Part shown: piece after piece, positions 9,743-17,770 of the stretch
Numbering within the stretch: the first letter of the stretch is position 1
Layout of the letters: each line of letters opens with the position of its first letter
Assembly (NCBI RefSeq): GCF_001642085.1
Contig: NZ_CP014699.1
Coordinates: 186,001 to 250,000 of the forward strand
Direction: 5' to 3'
Length of the DNA: 64,000 nucleotides
Source: Streptococcus pantholopis
Lineage (GTDB): Bacteria > Bacillota > Bacilli > Lactobacillales > Streptococcaceae
The notes under the pieces: model-generated
What the model was told of the DNA's origin: nothing
What the model saw: the letters and a program-made list of their open reading frames with translations, nothing else
The model's database searches: none
Position numbers and translations under genes: made by a program

Positions 9743-10195
9743 TCAGAAGACTTTTTGACTATCTCGGACAACCAGCAAATCCACTTTGGCATGGCGAAGG
9801 ATGTATTCAGAAGAGGAGCCGATCAGCAGACGTTCAAAAGTATTGAGACCTGTCGCTCCGACCATAATCAAATCAGCTTTTTCTTTATCAGGAATATCTC
9901 TTGCTAAAAGCGATTTAGGATTACCAAATTCGATAATTTGCTTGACTTTAGTCAGTCCGGCATCGCGAGCTTGTTTTTCATAGTCAGAAAGAACATCCTT
10001 TGCTTCCTGCTCTAGTTTTTCATATATATAAGTATCAAAGGTTGCAACACTTTGAAGTGCCCGCGTGTCAATGACATGTGTCAGGAGGAGTTCGGCATCA
10101 TTACGCAGAGCCACATTCACCCCTTTTTGAAAAGCCAGTTCTGACTCATAAGAGCCATCAATAGCAACTAGAATTCGTTCATATTTTTGTGACAT
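9743..10195 (-). CDS. uspA: Universal stress protein, UspA family
   Basis: 150 aa single-domain universal stress protein. The N-terminal strand ILVAIDGSYESELAF carries the conserved Asp, and the ATP-binding loop GATGLNTFERLLIGSSSEYI fits the G-2x-G-9x-G-S/T pattern, so it is probably an ATP-binding member. ATG at 10195 preceded on the minus strand by AAAGGAGGCGCAGGAT. It is transcribed convergently with the HAD phosphatase and shares a terminator with it. A promoter with a cre-like palindrome lies about 110 bp upstream, hinting at carbon-source control. Biochemical role in streptococci is not established. Confidence 0.93.
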   Translation of the reverse strand: MSQKYERILVAIDGSYESELAFQKGVNVALRNDAELLLTHVIDTRALQSVATFDTYIYEKLEQEAKDVLSDYEKQARDAGLTKVKQIIEFGNPKSLLARDIPDKEKADLIMVGATGLNTFERLLIGSSSEYILRHAKVDLLVVRDSQKVF

Positions 10196-10304
10196 ATCCT
10201 GCGCCTCCTTTAATGAATAATCTCAAAGCAACAAAGGCAATAAGTAGCTTGCACTTAAAGAAAAAATTTGCTATCAGTCAGTTTCCCCTTCTGCCTATAC
10301 CCCT

Positions 10305-10341
10305 ATTATACTCCTTTAGACACGAAAGTGAAAGCGTTTCA
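10305..10341 (-). promoter_or_regulatory. uspA promoter with overlapping cre-like palindrome
   Basis: On the minus strand a TATAAT (10305-10310) is preceded at 17 bp by TTTCAC. That weak -35 lies inside the palindrome TGAAAGCGTTTCA (10329-10341), one base shorter than the usual CcpA cre consensus. CcpA control is inference. Confidence 0.5.
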
Positions 10342-10519
10342 AAAGAATTTTTGGCTATTCTGCCCGAGCAGATTTGCCATCTCAGGGGCTATGACGGCAG
10401 TTCCTATGTCATCGCTGCTACAATTTTATACTTAAGGCAGCAGGGATTTTTATGTATTTTACACCCCAAACTAACAGTTATATATGGCAAAATTTGTGAT
10501 AAGTCGCACTATTTTAGCA

Positions 10520-11273
10520 GAGGGAGGTCTGCGAAATCAGAGATTTCTGGCTTACCGCCAGCCGTAGACGTCTGAAAGACGATTTTAAAAATAGGCCTTA
10601 ATATTTGTTATAGTGCTATGTGCAAGACGCTAGTCGTCTAGTGGCACTTTATTCACTTTTTCAAAGCTTTAAATTGCCTACTAGGATTTGCGGGGGTGGG
10701 ACAAGGAACTTTGTGGTCTGGGGTTCTGTCCCACTCCCTAGTCGTTCTGGCAGGGGTGCGTCTGCGAAATCAGAGATTTCTGGCTTACCGTCATTTTTGC
10801 TTTTGCGTTTTTCACGGGTTTTGTATCTTGGTGAATCAAACACGCCCTAAGAGCTGTGCAAAAAAGACAGGGTTAAGTTGAAAATCGATTTTAAGTTAGC
10901 TAGCCGTAGACGTCTGAAAGCTTTGTCGCCTTAACAGTCGACCGCACCTTTCTAGTCGTCTTGGCAGAGGTGCGCCTACGAAATCAGAGATTTCTGGCTT
11001 ACCGTCATTTTTGCTTTGCTCTTTTGACGGGCTTTGTATCTTGTCAATTGAACACGCCCTAAGAGCTGTGCAAAAAAGATAAAATCTCCTAGAGTCTTAG
11101 CGACTCTTCGTCAATTTTCCTATTTTTGCTTTGCTCTTTTGACGGGCTTTGTATCTTGTCAATTGAACACGCCCTAAGAGCTGTGCAAAAAAGATAAAAT
11201 CTCCTAGAGTCTTAGCGACTCTTCGTCAATTTTCCTATTTTTGCTTTGCTCTTTTGACGGGCTTTGTATCTTG
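10520..11273 (+). repeat. Dispersed modular repeat, cluster 2 (leader of the glycerophosphodiesterase gene)
   Basis: Five parts in one orientation. 10520-10577 is a partial core with the GAAATC/GATTTC hairpin. 10578-10830 is the rare long module with stem GTGGGACA (10696-10703) / TGTCCCAC (10727-10734), ending in TTGTATCTTG. 10831-11043 is a 213 bp long-core unit. 11044-11158 and 11159-11273 are two identical 115 bp short units. Each short unit has GCCC/GGGC, AAGAGC/GCTCTT, GCAAAAA/TTTTTGC and apical AGAGTC/GACTCT complementary pairs. The last unit ends 68 bp before the gene start. The 10342-10519 stretch upstream holds nothing recognisable. Confidence 0.9.
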
Positions 11274-11305
11274 GTGAAAAAAGGATTTTCTAATGTTTGG
11301 TATTT

Positions 11306-11314
11306 TGGTAAAAT
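11306..11314 (+). promoter_or_regulatory. Possible extended -10 promoter for the glycerophosphodiesterase
   Basis: TGG-TAAAAT 28 bp upstream of the start codon and just downstream of the repeat cluster, so this gene may be transcribed without the repeats. The -35 region is poor. Confidence 0.45.
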
Positions 11315-11341
11315 AAAAGGGATAATGATTAAGGAGTTTTT

Positions 11342-13084
11342 ATGTTACAGACAGTCAAAGACGTTTTAAGAGACCTTTATTGGTATAAGTATACTTATAT
11401 TTTGCGCGCTGCGATTTTACAGTTCCTGCTGACTACAGCTGGAGCTTATCTGCTTTCTTTGCTTTTTAGGGTTATTCTGATTAACAGCGGTCTACCCGGA
11501 CTGACGGCTGACAATATTTTTACTTTTTTTACTAATCCCCTGACCTTGATTTTAATGCCTGTCTACCTTCTTATGCTGGCTTTTCTCATCTATGTGGAAT
11601 TTTCTGTGTTAGCTGAGATTATTGCTGTCAAAGGAGGGAAGTTCCGACAGGTTTTTGTCGGGATAAAAGAAAAGGCTCGCTCTTTTTTCCGGATTGTATC
11701 AGGCTGGAATTTTCTGGCTTTTGTGCTGTATTTGCTGCTGTCTCTTCCTATTTTGAGTTTTTTCTATTCGTCGTTTCTGCTGGAGAACCTTTATATTCCC
11801 AAATTTATTTCCGGAGAGCTGTTTAAGACAAGCGGCGGGACTTACCTGTATTATGCAGTCAATACGCTGTTTATTTATTTGTATTTTCGGTTTATTTATA
11901 CCTTGCCATTAACGGTTACGCATAACCATCAAAGCTTCATTCAAAATATGAAAACAAGCTGGCAGCTGACTAAAATCAGTCATATAAAGAATCTGGGCGG
12001 CTTAGTTTTAGTCAATCTTGCCCTGACCGGAAGCTTGATTTTGTTATCACTTCTGGGGATTGGGATGGCTGCCATGCTTGACCGCAGTCAGGGGAATCTC
12101 GTGATTGAAAGCCTGTTTTTGACTTTTGTTTGGGGCTTCTTGTTTACAGGCAGTCTTTTTATGAAAGTAGGCTCACTTGACTATCTTTTAAATAGCCTGA
12201 ATCCGGGGATGACTAGCAATGCCCGTCCTCCTCTAAAAAGACAGTCGCTCTTCCTTTTTCTTTTAATAATTGCTATCGGCTGCCTTGTTTACGTATACAA
12301 TGCTGGCCAAATAGCAGATGCTGATCCTAACAAGATTCAAATTCTGGCTCATAGAGGCTATGTAAGCGAAGGTGTAGAAAATTCGCTGGAAGCTTTGAGA
12401 GCAGCAGCAAAAGCCGGTGCTGATTATGTTGAAATGGATATCATTATGACCAAGGATAAAGAGTTTATAGTCAGTCATGACGATAATCTTAAACGCCTAA
12501 CCGGGGAAAACCTCACTATCAGTGAATCTAAGGCAGCTGATCTTGTCGGCCTGCCAATTAAACAAAATGGCTTTAGCAGTCATTTAGTCACTTTTTCGAC
12601 CTACGTTGAAGAAGCGAAGAAATTAGGCGTCAAACTATTGGTAGAATTAAAGCCTAGCGGAAAAGAACCTGCTGATTATGAAGAAATTTTTCTTGCCCGT
12701 ATGAAGGAATTGGGAGTCAGTCAAGACTATAAAGTGATGTCAATGAGTTTATCAACCATGGAGCGTATTGAGTCTCTAAATCCTGCTGTTGAAACTGGCT
12801 ATGTTATTCCACTGCAACTCGGGCAATTTACTACGCACGCTGTTGACTTTTATGCCTTGGAAGAATTTTCTTACCGTGAGGCTTCCGCCAGAGCGGCTAA
12901 AAAGCAGGGAAAAGAAATCTATGTCTGGACGATTAACAGTGAAAACGAAATTGATAAATATCTGCAGTCCGGTGTTACTGGGATTATCACAGATTATCCT
13001 GAACTCGTCAAGGAAGAAAAAAAGATGATTGCTACTGAAGATTCTTATGTGACTTACTTCTTGCGTCTGCTAAATCTGTCATAG
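11342..13084 (+). CDS. Membrane-anchored glycerophosphodiester phosphodiesterase
   Basis: 580 aa. Residues 1 to about 325 contain several hydrophobic membrane segments, the kind of N-terminal domain found in Firmicute GlpQ2-type proteins. Residues from about 330 are a GDPD domain: ILAHRGYVSEGVENS with the first catalytic His, DYVEMDIIMTKDKEFIVSHDD with the metal-binding Glu and Asp and second His, LLVELKPSG, and a C-terminal YVWTINSENE and GIITDYPEL. It hydrolyses glycerophosphodiesters, probably from lipids or teichoic acid, to glycerol 3-phosphate and an alcohol. ATG follows AAGGAGTTTTT. The gene and the downstream aminotransferase are flanked by repeat clusters 2 and 3 in opposite orientations. 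Confidence 0.92.
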   Translation: MLQTVKDVLRDLYWYKYTYILRAAILQFLLTTAGAYLLSLLFRVILINSGLPGLTADNIFTFFTNPLTLILMPVYLLMLAFLIYVEFSVLAEIIAVKGGKFRQVFVGIKEKARSFFRIVSGWNFLAFVLYLLLSLPILSFFYSSFLLENLYIPKFISGELFKTSGGTYLYYAVNTLFIYLYFRFIYTLPLTVTHNHQSFIQNMKTSWQLTKISHIKNLGGLVLVNLALTGSLILLSLLGIGMAAMLDRSQGNLVIESLFLTFVWGFLFTGSLFMKVGSLDYLLNSLNPGMTSNARPPLKRQSLFLFLLIIAIGCLVYVYNAGQIADADPNKIQILAHRGYVSEGVENSLEALRAAAKAGADYVEMDIIMTKDKEFIVSHDDNLKRLTGENLTISESKAADLVGLPIKQNGFSSHLVTFSTYVEEAKKLGVKLLVELKPSGKEPADYEEIFLARMKELGVSQDYKVMSMSLSTMERIESLNPAVETGYVIPLQLGQFTTHAVDFYALEEFSYREASARAAKKQGKEIYVWTINSENEIDKYLQSGVTGIITDYPELVKEEKKMIATEDSYVTYFLRLLNLS

Positions 13085-13140
13085 GCCTTTTTAAGCATTC
13101 ATTGTTATTAGGATAAATTTGTTACTGAGGGAGAAGAAGA

Positions 13141-14355
13141 ATGAAAACTGTTGAGAAATCATCAAAATTAGAACATGTCGCTTACGATATCCGGGGACCG
13201 GTTTTAGATGAGGCCAACCGCATGATGGCTAATGGTGAACAGATTCTGCGTCTTAATACCGGCAATCCCGCTGAATTTGGTTTTACAGCACCGGATGAAG
13301 TCATTCGTGACCTCATTTTAAATGCCCGCAACAGTGAAGGCTATTCAGACAGCAAAGGGATTTTTTCTGCCCGCAAAGCTATTATGCAGTACTGCCAGAT
13401 TAAGGGATTTCCAAAAGTCGATGTTGATGATATCTATATCGGCAACGGTGTCTCAGAATTAATTACCATGAGTATGCAGGGGCTGCTTGATGATGGCGAT
13501 GAGGTACTGATTCCCATGCCTGATTATCCGCTGTGGACTGCTGCGGTCAGTCTGGCAGGCGGACATGCTGTTCACTATCTTTGTGACGAGAAAGCAGAAT
13601 GGTACCCCGATATTGCTGACATAAAGGCAAAAATAAGCTCTAATACTAAAGCTATCGTTGTTATCAACCCCAATAATCCAACAGGCGCCCTATATCCTAA
13701 GGATATTCTAGAAGAAATTGTTGATATTGCCCGACAGAATGATCTGCTGATTTTTGCCGATGAAATCTATGACCGGCTGGTCATGGACGAACTGCAGCAC
13801 ACAGCTATTGCCAGCCTAGCACCAGATGTCTTTTGTGTTTCGATGAATGGCCTATCGAAGTCTCACCGTATTGCAGGTTTCCGCGTCGGCTGGATGGTCT
13901 TGTCCGGACCGAAAAAACATGTCAAAGACTATATTGAGGGGCTGAACATGCTGGCTAATATGCGTCTGTGCTCCAATGTTTTATCCCAGCAGGTTGTGCA
14001 GACTTCTTTGGGCGGGCATCAGTCAGTAGATGAACTTTTGCTGCCGGGCGGCCGGATTTATGAGCAGCGGAATTTTATCTATCAGGCTATTAACGATATT
14101 CCTGGTCTGTCAGCCGTCAAACCAAAAGCAGGCTTGTATATTTTCCCAAAAATTGATCAAACTATGTACCGCATTGATGATGACGAACAGTTTGTTCTGC
14201 GCCTGCTGCAAAAAGAAAAAGTCATGCTTGTGCATGGCCGCGGCTTTAATTGGAAAGATCCCGACCATTTCCGCATTGTCTATCTGCCGAGAGTAGAAGA
14301 ACTGGCATCCGTTCAAGAAAAAATCTCACGGGTCCTGCACCACTTCCGCCGGTAA
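13141..14355 (+). CDS. Pyridoxal-phosphate aminotransferase, AlaA/AlaT type
   Basis: 404 aa fold-type I aminotransferase. Recognisable parts are LRLNTGNPAEFGF near the N-terminus, IYIGNGVSELITMSMQ for phosphate binding, PDYPLWTA, INPNNPTGALY, FADEIYDRL and the PLP lysine in GLSKSHRIAGFRVGW near residue 239. The overall pattern matches glutamate-pyruvate (alanine) aminotransferases of the AlaA group, which make alanine from pyruvate; the exact amino donor is inferred. ATG after GAGGGAGAAGAAGA. Only 56 bp separate it from the glycerophosphodiesterase. A repeat cluster starts three bases after the stop codon. Confidence 0.9.
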   Translation: MKTVEKSSKLEHVAYDIRGPVLDEANRMMANGEQILRLNTGNPAEFGFTAPDEVIRDLILNARNSEGYSDSKGIFSARKAIMQYCQIKGFPKVDVDDIYIGNGVSELITMSMQGLLDDGDEVLIPMPDYPLWTAAVSLAGGHAVHYLCDEKAEWYPDIADIKAKISSNTKAIVVINPNNPTGALYPKDILEEIVDIARQNDLLIFADEIYDRLVMDELQHTAIASLAPDVFCVSMNGLSKSHRIAGFRVGWMVLSGPKKHVKDYIEGLNMLANMRLCSNVLSQQVVQTSLGGHQSVDELLLPGGRIYEQRNFIYQAINDIPGLSAVKPKAGLYIFPKIDQTMYRIDDDEQFVLRLLQKEKVMLVHGRGFNWKDPDHFRIVYLPRVEELASVQEKISRVLHHFRR

Positions 14356-14358
14356 CAC

Positions 14359-14870
14359 CAAGATACAAAGGCCGTTTAAAAATCCGTATGAAAATAGGGA
14401 AGGACTAGCGATGACCTGCATCACGACGGACTTCATCTTTTTCACTAGGATTTTAGGCTGTGTTCAATTGACAAGATACAAAGGCCGTTTAAAAATCCGT
14501 ATGAAAATGGCGGTAAGCCAGAAATCTTTGATTTCGTAGGCGCACCCCTGCCAGAACGACTAGAAAGGTGCGGTCGACTGTTAAGGCGACAAAGCTTTCA
14601 GATGTTTACGGCTGGCGGTAAGCCAGAAATCTTTGATTTCGTCTGCGCACCCCTGCTAGAACGACTAGGGAGTGGGACAGTACCCCAGACCATAAAGTTC
14701 CTTGTCCCGCCCCCGCAAAGCCTAGTAGGCATTTTAAAGCTTTGAAAAAGCGAATAAAGTGCCACTAGACGACTAGCGTCTTGCACGTAGCACTTTAACA
14801 AATATTAAGGCCTATTTTTAAAATAGTCCTTCAGACGACTACGGCTGACAGATAGTCCGAGAGACTTTTT
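14359..14870 (-). repeat. Dispersed modular repeat, cluster 3 (between the aminotransferase and codY)
   Basis: Read on the minus strand. 14359-14471 is a short unit with AAAATCC/GGATTTT, TGAAAA/TTTTCA and apical GATG/CATC pairs. 14472 to about 14870 is a long unit with two copies of the GAAATC-hairpin core joined to the long module; its stem GTGGGACA (14672-14679) / TGTCCCGC (14703-14710) keeps pairing through one G-U. The AAGATACAAAG end lies three bases after the aminotransferase stop codon. The content mirrors cluster 2, so the two flanking genes sit between inverted copies. The far boundary near 14870 is approximate. Confidence 0.88.
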
Positions 14871-14945
14871 CTTAGAAAAGAAGCTCCGGCTTTATTTTTT
14901 TGAATTTAAGTCAGGAGGTAGTACTAATAGAAGATGGCGCTTACA

Positions 14946-14987
14946 AAATAATTGTCTGAATTGCCCGTAATTTTCAGACAATTATTT
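14946..14987. promoter_or_regulatory. CodY box within a perfect 15-bp inverted repeat upstream of codY
   Basis: AATTTTCAGACAATT (14969-14983) matches the CodY consensus AATTTTCWGAAAATT at 14 of 15 positions. It overlaps an inverted repeat with 15-bp arms (14946-14960 and 14973-14987) that ends at the -35 box. The arrangement predicts CodY autorepression when branched-chain amino acids are plentiful. The inverted repeat could alternatively act as a terminator for upstream transcription, but its T-run is weak. Confidence 0.8.
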
Positions 14988-15014
14988 GCAATTTATATTG
15001 GGCTCTGCTATAAT
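14986..15014 (+). promoter_or_regulatory. codY promoter
   Basis: -35 TTGCAA (14986-14991), 17 bp spacer, -10 TATAAT (15009-15014) with a TG extension. The CodY box ends two bases before the -35 box. Confidence 0.82.
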
Positions 15015-15045
15015 GAAGTTGTAAAATTATAAAAGGAATAGGACA

Positions 15046-15828
15046 ATGGCTAATTTATTACAAAAAACAAGAAAAATCACATCGATTTTACAGCGTTCGG
15101 TGGACAGCCTGGAAACTGATTTGCCTTACAACACGATGGCTGCCCAGCTGGCAGACATTATTGATTGCAATGCCTGTATTATGAATGGCGGCGGTACTCT
15201 TTTGGGCTATGCAATGAAATATAAAACAAATACTGACCGTGTTGAAGAGTTCTTTGCGGCCAAACAGCTTCCGGAGGATTATGTCAAAGCGGCCAGCCGT
15301 GTCTATGATACAGAAGCCAATCTGCCGATAGACAGTGACTTGACAATTTTTCCTGTAGAATCAAAAGATATTTATCCTGACGGACTGACAACAATCGCTC
15401 CGATATACGGAGGGGGGATGCGCTTAGGATCCTTGGTTATCTGGCGGAATGACAAAGAATTCTCTGAAGATGACTTAATTTTGGCAGAGATTGCTTCAAC
15501 AGTAGTGGGAATCCAGCTGCTCAATCTTCAGACTGAAAATCTGGAAGAGACGATCCGCAGGCAGACAGCGGTTAATATGGCAATCAATACCCTTTCTTAT
15601 TCTGAGATGAAGGCTGTGGCTGCTATTCTCGGTGAATTAGATGGCAGTGAGGGCCGGCTGACAGCTTCTGTTATTGCCGACCGCATCGGTATCACGCGCT
15701 CTGTTATCGTCAATGCTCTTCGTAAATTAGAAAGTGCGGGCATTATAGAAAGCCGTTCGCTGGGAATGAAGGGAACCTATCTCAAGGTGATTAATGAAGG
15801 TATTTTTGATAAATTAAAGGATTTTTAA
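15046..15828 (+). CDS. codY: GTP- and branched-chain-amino-acid-sensing transcriptional repressor CodY
   Basis: 260 aa, standard length. CodY represses amino acid biosynthesis, uptake and peptidase genes when isoleucine/valine (and in some species GTP) are high. The N-terminal GAF domain spans roughly residues 1-155, including [21 protein letters not shown]; the C-terminal winged helix is visible as [20 protein letters not shown] followed by [22 protein letters not shown] at 15046 after AAAAGGAATAGGACA. The promoter carries a CodY box, so negative autoregulation is likely. The hydrolase downstream begins four bases after the codY stop and is probably co-transcribed. Confidence 0.98.
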   Translation: MANLLQKTRKITSILQRSVDSLETDLPYNTMAAQLADIIDCNACIMNGGGTLLGYAMKYKTNTDRVEEFFAAKQLPEDYVKAASRVYDTEANLPIDSDLTIFPVESKDIYPDGLTTIAPIYGGGMRLGSLVIWRNDKEFSEDDLILAEIASTVVGIQLLNLQTENLEETIRRQTAVNMAINTLSYSEMKAVAAILGELDGSEGRLTASVIADRIGITRSVIVNALRKLESAGIIESRSLGMKGTYLKVINEGIFDKLKDF

Positions 15829-15832
15829 GACG

Positions 15833-16378
15833 ATGAAAGCTTTAATCTCAATTGACTATACCTATGACTTTGTTGCTGACGACGGTAAACTGACTGCCGG
15901 CAAACCGGCTCAGGCTATTGAAGAAGCTGTCGCTGCTAAAACACAGCAGGCTTATGAAGCAGGAGACTATATCTTCTTTGCTATTGACGGTCATGATGAA
16001 GGAGATGCTTTTCACCCTGAAAGCCGCCTCTTTCCGCCGCATAATATCAATGGTACTGCCGGTCGTGCTTTATACGGACGGTTAGGTCAGGTTTATGAGC
16101 AGATAAAGCAGGACGCGAAGGTCTTTTGGCTGGATAAAAGACACTATTCAGCCTTTGCCGGAACGGACCTCGACATTCGTTTGCGTGAACGCCATGTGAC
16201 AAATCTGGTTTTAACGGGTGTGCTGACAGATATCTGCGTTTTACACACAGCTATTGACGCCTATAATCTGGGCTACAGTCTTGAAATACCAAAAGACTGT
16301 GTAGCCAGTCTGACACCGGAAAATAATCAATGGGCGCTTAATCATTTGCAAAATGTTTTAGGGGCGGTCATTAAATAA
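15833..16378 (+). CDS. pncA: Cysteine hydrolase of the isochorismatase/nicotinamidase family
   Basis: 181 aa. The catalytic triad of the family is visible: Asp8 in LISIDYTYDF, Lys near 101 in WLDKRHYSAF, and Cys near 134 in TDICVLHTA. A metal/substrate-binding region follows the first strand (AIDGHDEGDAFHPE). The overall pattern is closest to nicotinamidases, which convert nicotinamide to nicotinate for NAD salvage, so pncA is used, but other amidase substrates cannot be excluded. It starts four bases after codY, an arrangement known in streptococci, and ends at a strong bidirectional terminator. Confidence 0.85.
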   Translation: MKALISIDYTYDFVADDGKLTAGKPAQAIEEAVAAKTQQAYEAGDYIFFAIDGHDEGDAFHPESRLFPPHNINGTAGRALYGRLGQVYEQIKQDAKVFWLDKRHYSAFAGTDLDIRLRERHVTNLVLTGVLTDICVLHTAIDAYNLGYSLEIPKDCVASLTPENNQWALNHLQNVLGAVIK

Positions 16379-16395
16379 AAATCAGCTGATAAAAA

Positions 16396-16447
16396 AGCGG
16401 AGTAAAATCGGTTTTTTATGTTTACCGATTTTATTCTGCTTTTTTTG
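16396..16447. terminator. Bidirectional terminator between pncA and the TraX-like gene
   Basis: A 17-base arm at 16396-16412 pairs with 16424-16440 through two G-U pairs. The stem is flanked by T-runs on both strands, serving the convergent genes. Confidence 0.88.
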
Positions 16448-16449
16448 AT

Positions 16450-17244
16450 TTATCCGGAAAAATGTATGAAAAACGCCAGCAGATGCAGCAGCCAGAACTG
16501 CAGGGGATAAAAAATATAGAAAATCCATTTATGAATCGGTTTTTTACTTCCTTTTTGGCCATTGTATAAAAAGATAAATGGCAAAAAGAGAAAGGTTAGG
16601 CTGTCGCTGTTATAGCAAAAATTAGCAAACCAGGCAGCAAAAGACGGTGCCTGACTGATATTAAAATCAGGCCCCATTAAAGCAAGGAGTAAGAGGTTCC
16701 ACAACAAAAAAACAAACACTTGTTTCTGCCGATTGCCATAAAAGGCCCAAAAAATCAGCATTGTAAAGAGAACTTGAATACCGCCTTCAACACCAAAACT
16801 GTAGCTGCCAATTATGACAGGCAGAACCGAAAAAATTAAGCCGATAATAAACAGGAGCAGCCCCGCCAAATAAAATAGAAAACGATAGGCTGATTTGGAT
16901 TTGCCTGTTTCAAAAAGAAAAATGACACTATAACCTAAAGCCAGTGTTAAGAAGATATTATCAGTAATTTGGTATAGAGGGCCTAATAAAAGATAGGACA
17001 GAAAATTTCCCAGCTGCATGAGGCCGGCAGCCAGCCAAAGCCGCTTTAAATGTTTTTTGCGGTTACTGCTGTGAAAAAAACCTTCAACGGTAAAAAAAGC
17101 AAACAAAGGAGCGACAAAGCGGGTGATCAGGTGTATCCAAGCAGGAAAGACACCCGGAAAACTAAAGAATAACGAATCCAGAAACATAAAAACAAGCGCC
17201 AAATACTTCAGCTGATTAGTATTAAAGCCTTTAAATTTTTTCAT
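16450..17244 (-). CDS. TraX-like integral membrane protein
   Basis: 264 aa with about eight hydrophobic segments. The N-terminus (GFNTNQLKYLALVFMFLDSL) and the FVAPLFAFFTVEGFFHS segment match the TraX/acyltransferase-3-like membrane family, named for the F-pilin acetylase. In Firmicutes its acyl acceptor is unknown and no conjugation genes are nearby. The ATG at 17244 is chosen because GGAGGGG lies six bases before it; an ATG three bases earlier is the alternative. The repeat family ends 12 nt before the start codon, so the 5' leader of this gene must consist of repeat sequence unless a promoter lies within the repeat. Confidence 0.75.
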   Translation of the reverse strand: MKKFKGFNTNQLKYLALVFMFLDSLFFSFPGVFPAWIHLITRFVAPLFAFFTVEGFFHSSNRKKHLKRLWLAAGLMQLGNFLSYLLLGPLYQITDNIFLTLALGYSVIFLFETGKSKSAYRFLFYLAGLLLFIIGLIFSVLPVIIGSYSFGVEGGIQVLFTMLIFWAFYGNRQKQVFVFLLWNLLLLALMGPDFNISQAPSFAAWFANFCYNSDSLTFLFLPFIFLYNGQKGSKKPIHKWIFYIFYPLQFWLLHLLAFFIHFSG

Positions 17245-17256
17245 CATACCCCTCCA

Positions 17257-17770
17257 CAAGATACAAAGGCCGTCTAAAGCTCACAGCAAAAATGATGGTA
17301 AGCCAGAAATCTGTGATTTCGTAGGCGCACCTCTGCCAGAACGACTAGAAAGGTGCGGTCGACTGTTAAGGCGACAAAGCTTTCAGTCGTTTACGGCTGA
17401 CCAATTTGAAATCAAGTCTAAACTTAACCATATTTTTTGCACAGAGCTTAGGCCGTGTTCAATTAACAAGATACAAAGGCTGTTAAGAACGCAAAGTAAA
17501 AATAGGAAAATTGACGAAGAGTCGCTAAAGACTCTAGGAAATTTTATCTTTTTTACGCAGCGTTTAGGCCGTGTTCAATTCAGTAAGATACAAAGCCCGC
17601 TAAAAGAGTAAAGCAAAAATGACGGTAAGTCCGAAATCTTTGATTTCGCAGACGCACCTCTGCCAAGACGACTAGAAGGGTGCGGTCGGCCGCAGGACGA
17701 CAAAGCCTTCAGACGGCTATGGCTGAAGGTAAGCCAAAAATCTATGATTTCGCAGGCGCTCTCTTGCTAG
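17257..17770 (-). repeat. Dispersed modular repeat, cluster 4 (between lysR and the TraX-like gene)
   Basis: Three units read on the minus strand. 17257-17467 is a 211 bp long-core unit. 17468-17583 is a 116 bp short unit with apical AGAGTC/GACTCT. 17584-17770 is a truncated long-core unit. The TATCTT end of the array lies 12 nt from the TraX-like start codon. The truncated end reaches into the lysR 3' end, where the repeat's CTAG supplies the TAG stop codon of lysR. Confidence 0.9.

Noticed and set aside
10189..10575. 128-codon frame opposite uspA and its upstream region
   Set aside because: Covers the uspA promoter and repeat sequence, has no homology that I recognise and no ribosome-binding site.
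10661..10843. Open frames of 60-80 codons inside the repeats, such as one reading [16 protein letters not shown]
   Set aside because: Several unrelated frames occur at the same place on both strands and their sequence only follows the repeat. No ribosome-binding sites; similar small proteins in databases are probably spurious.
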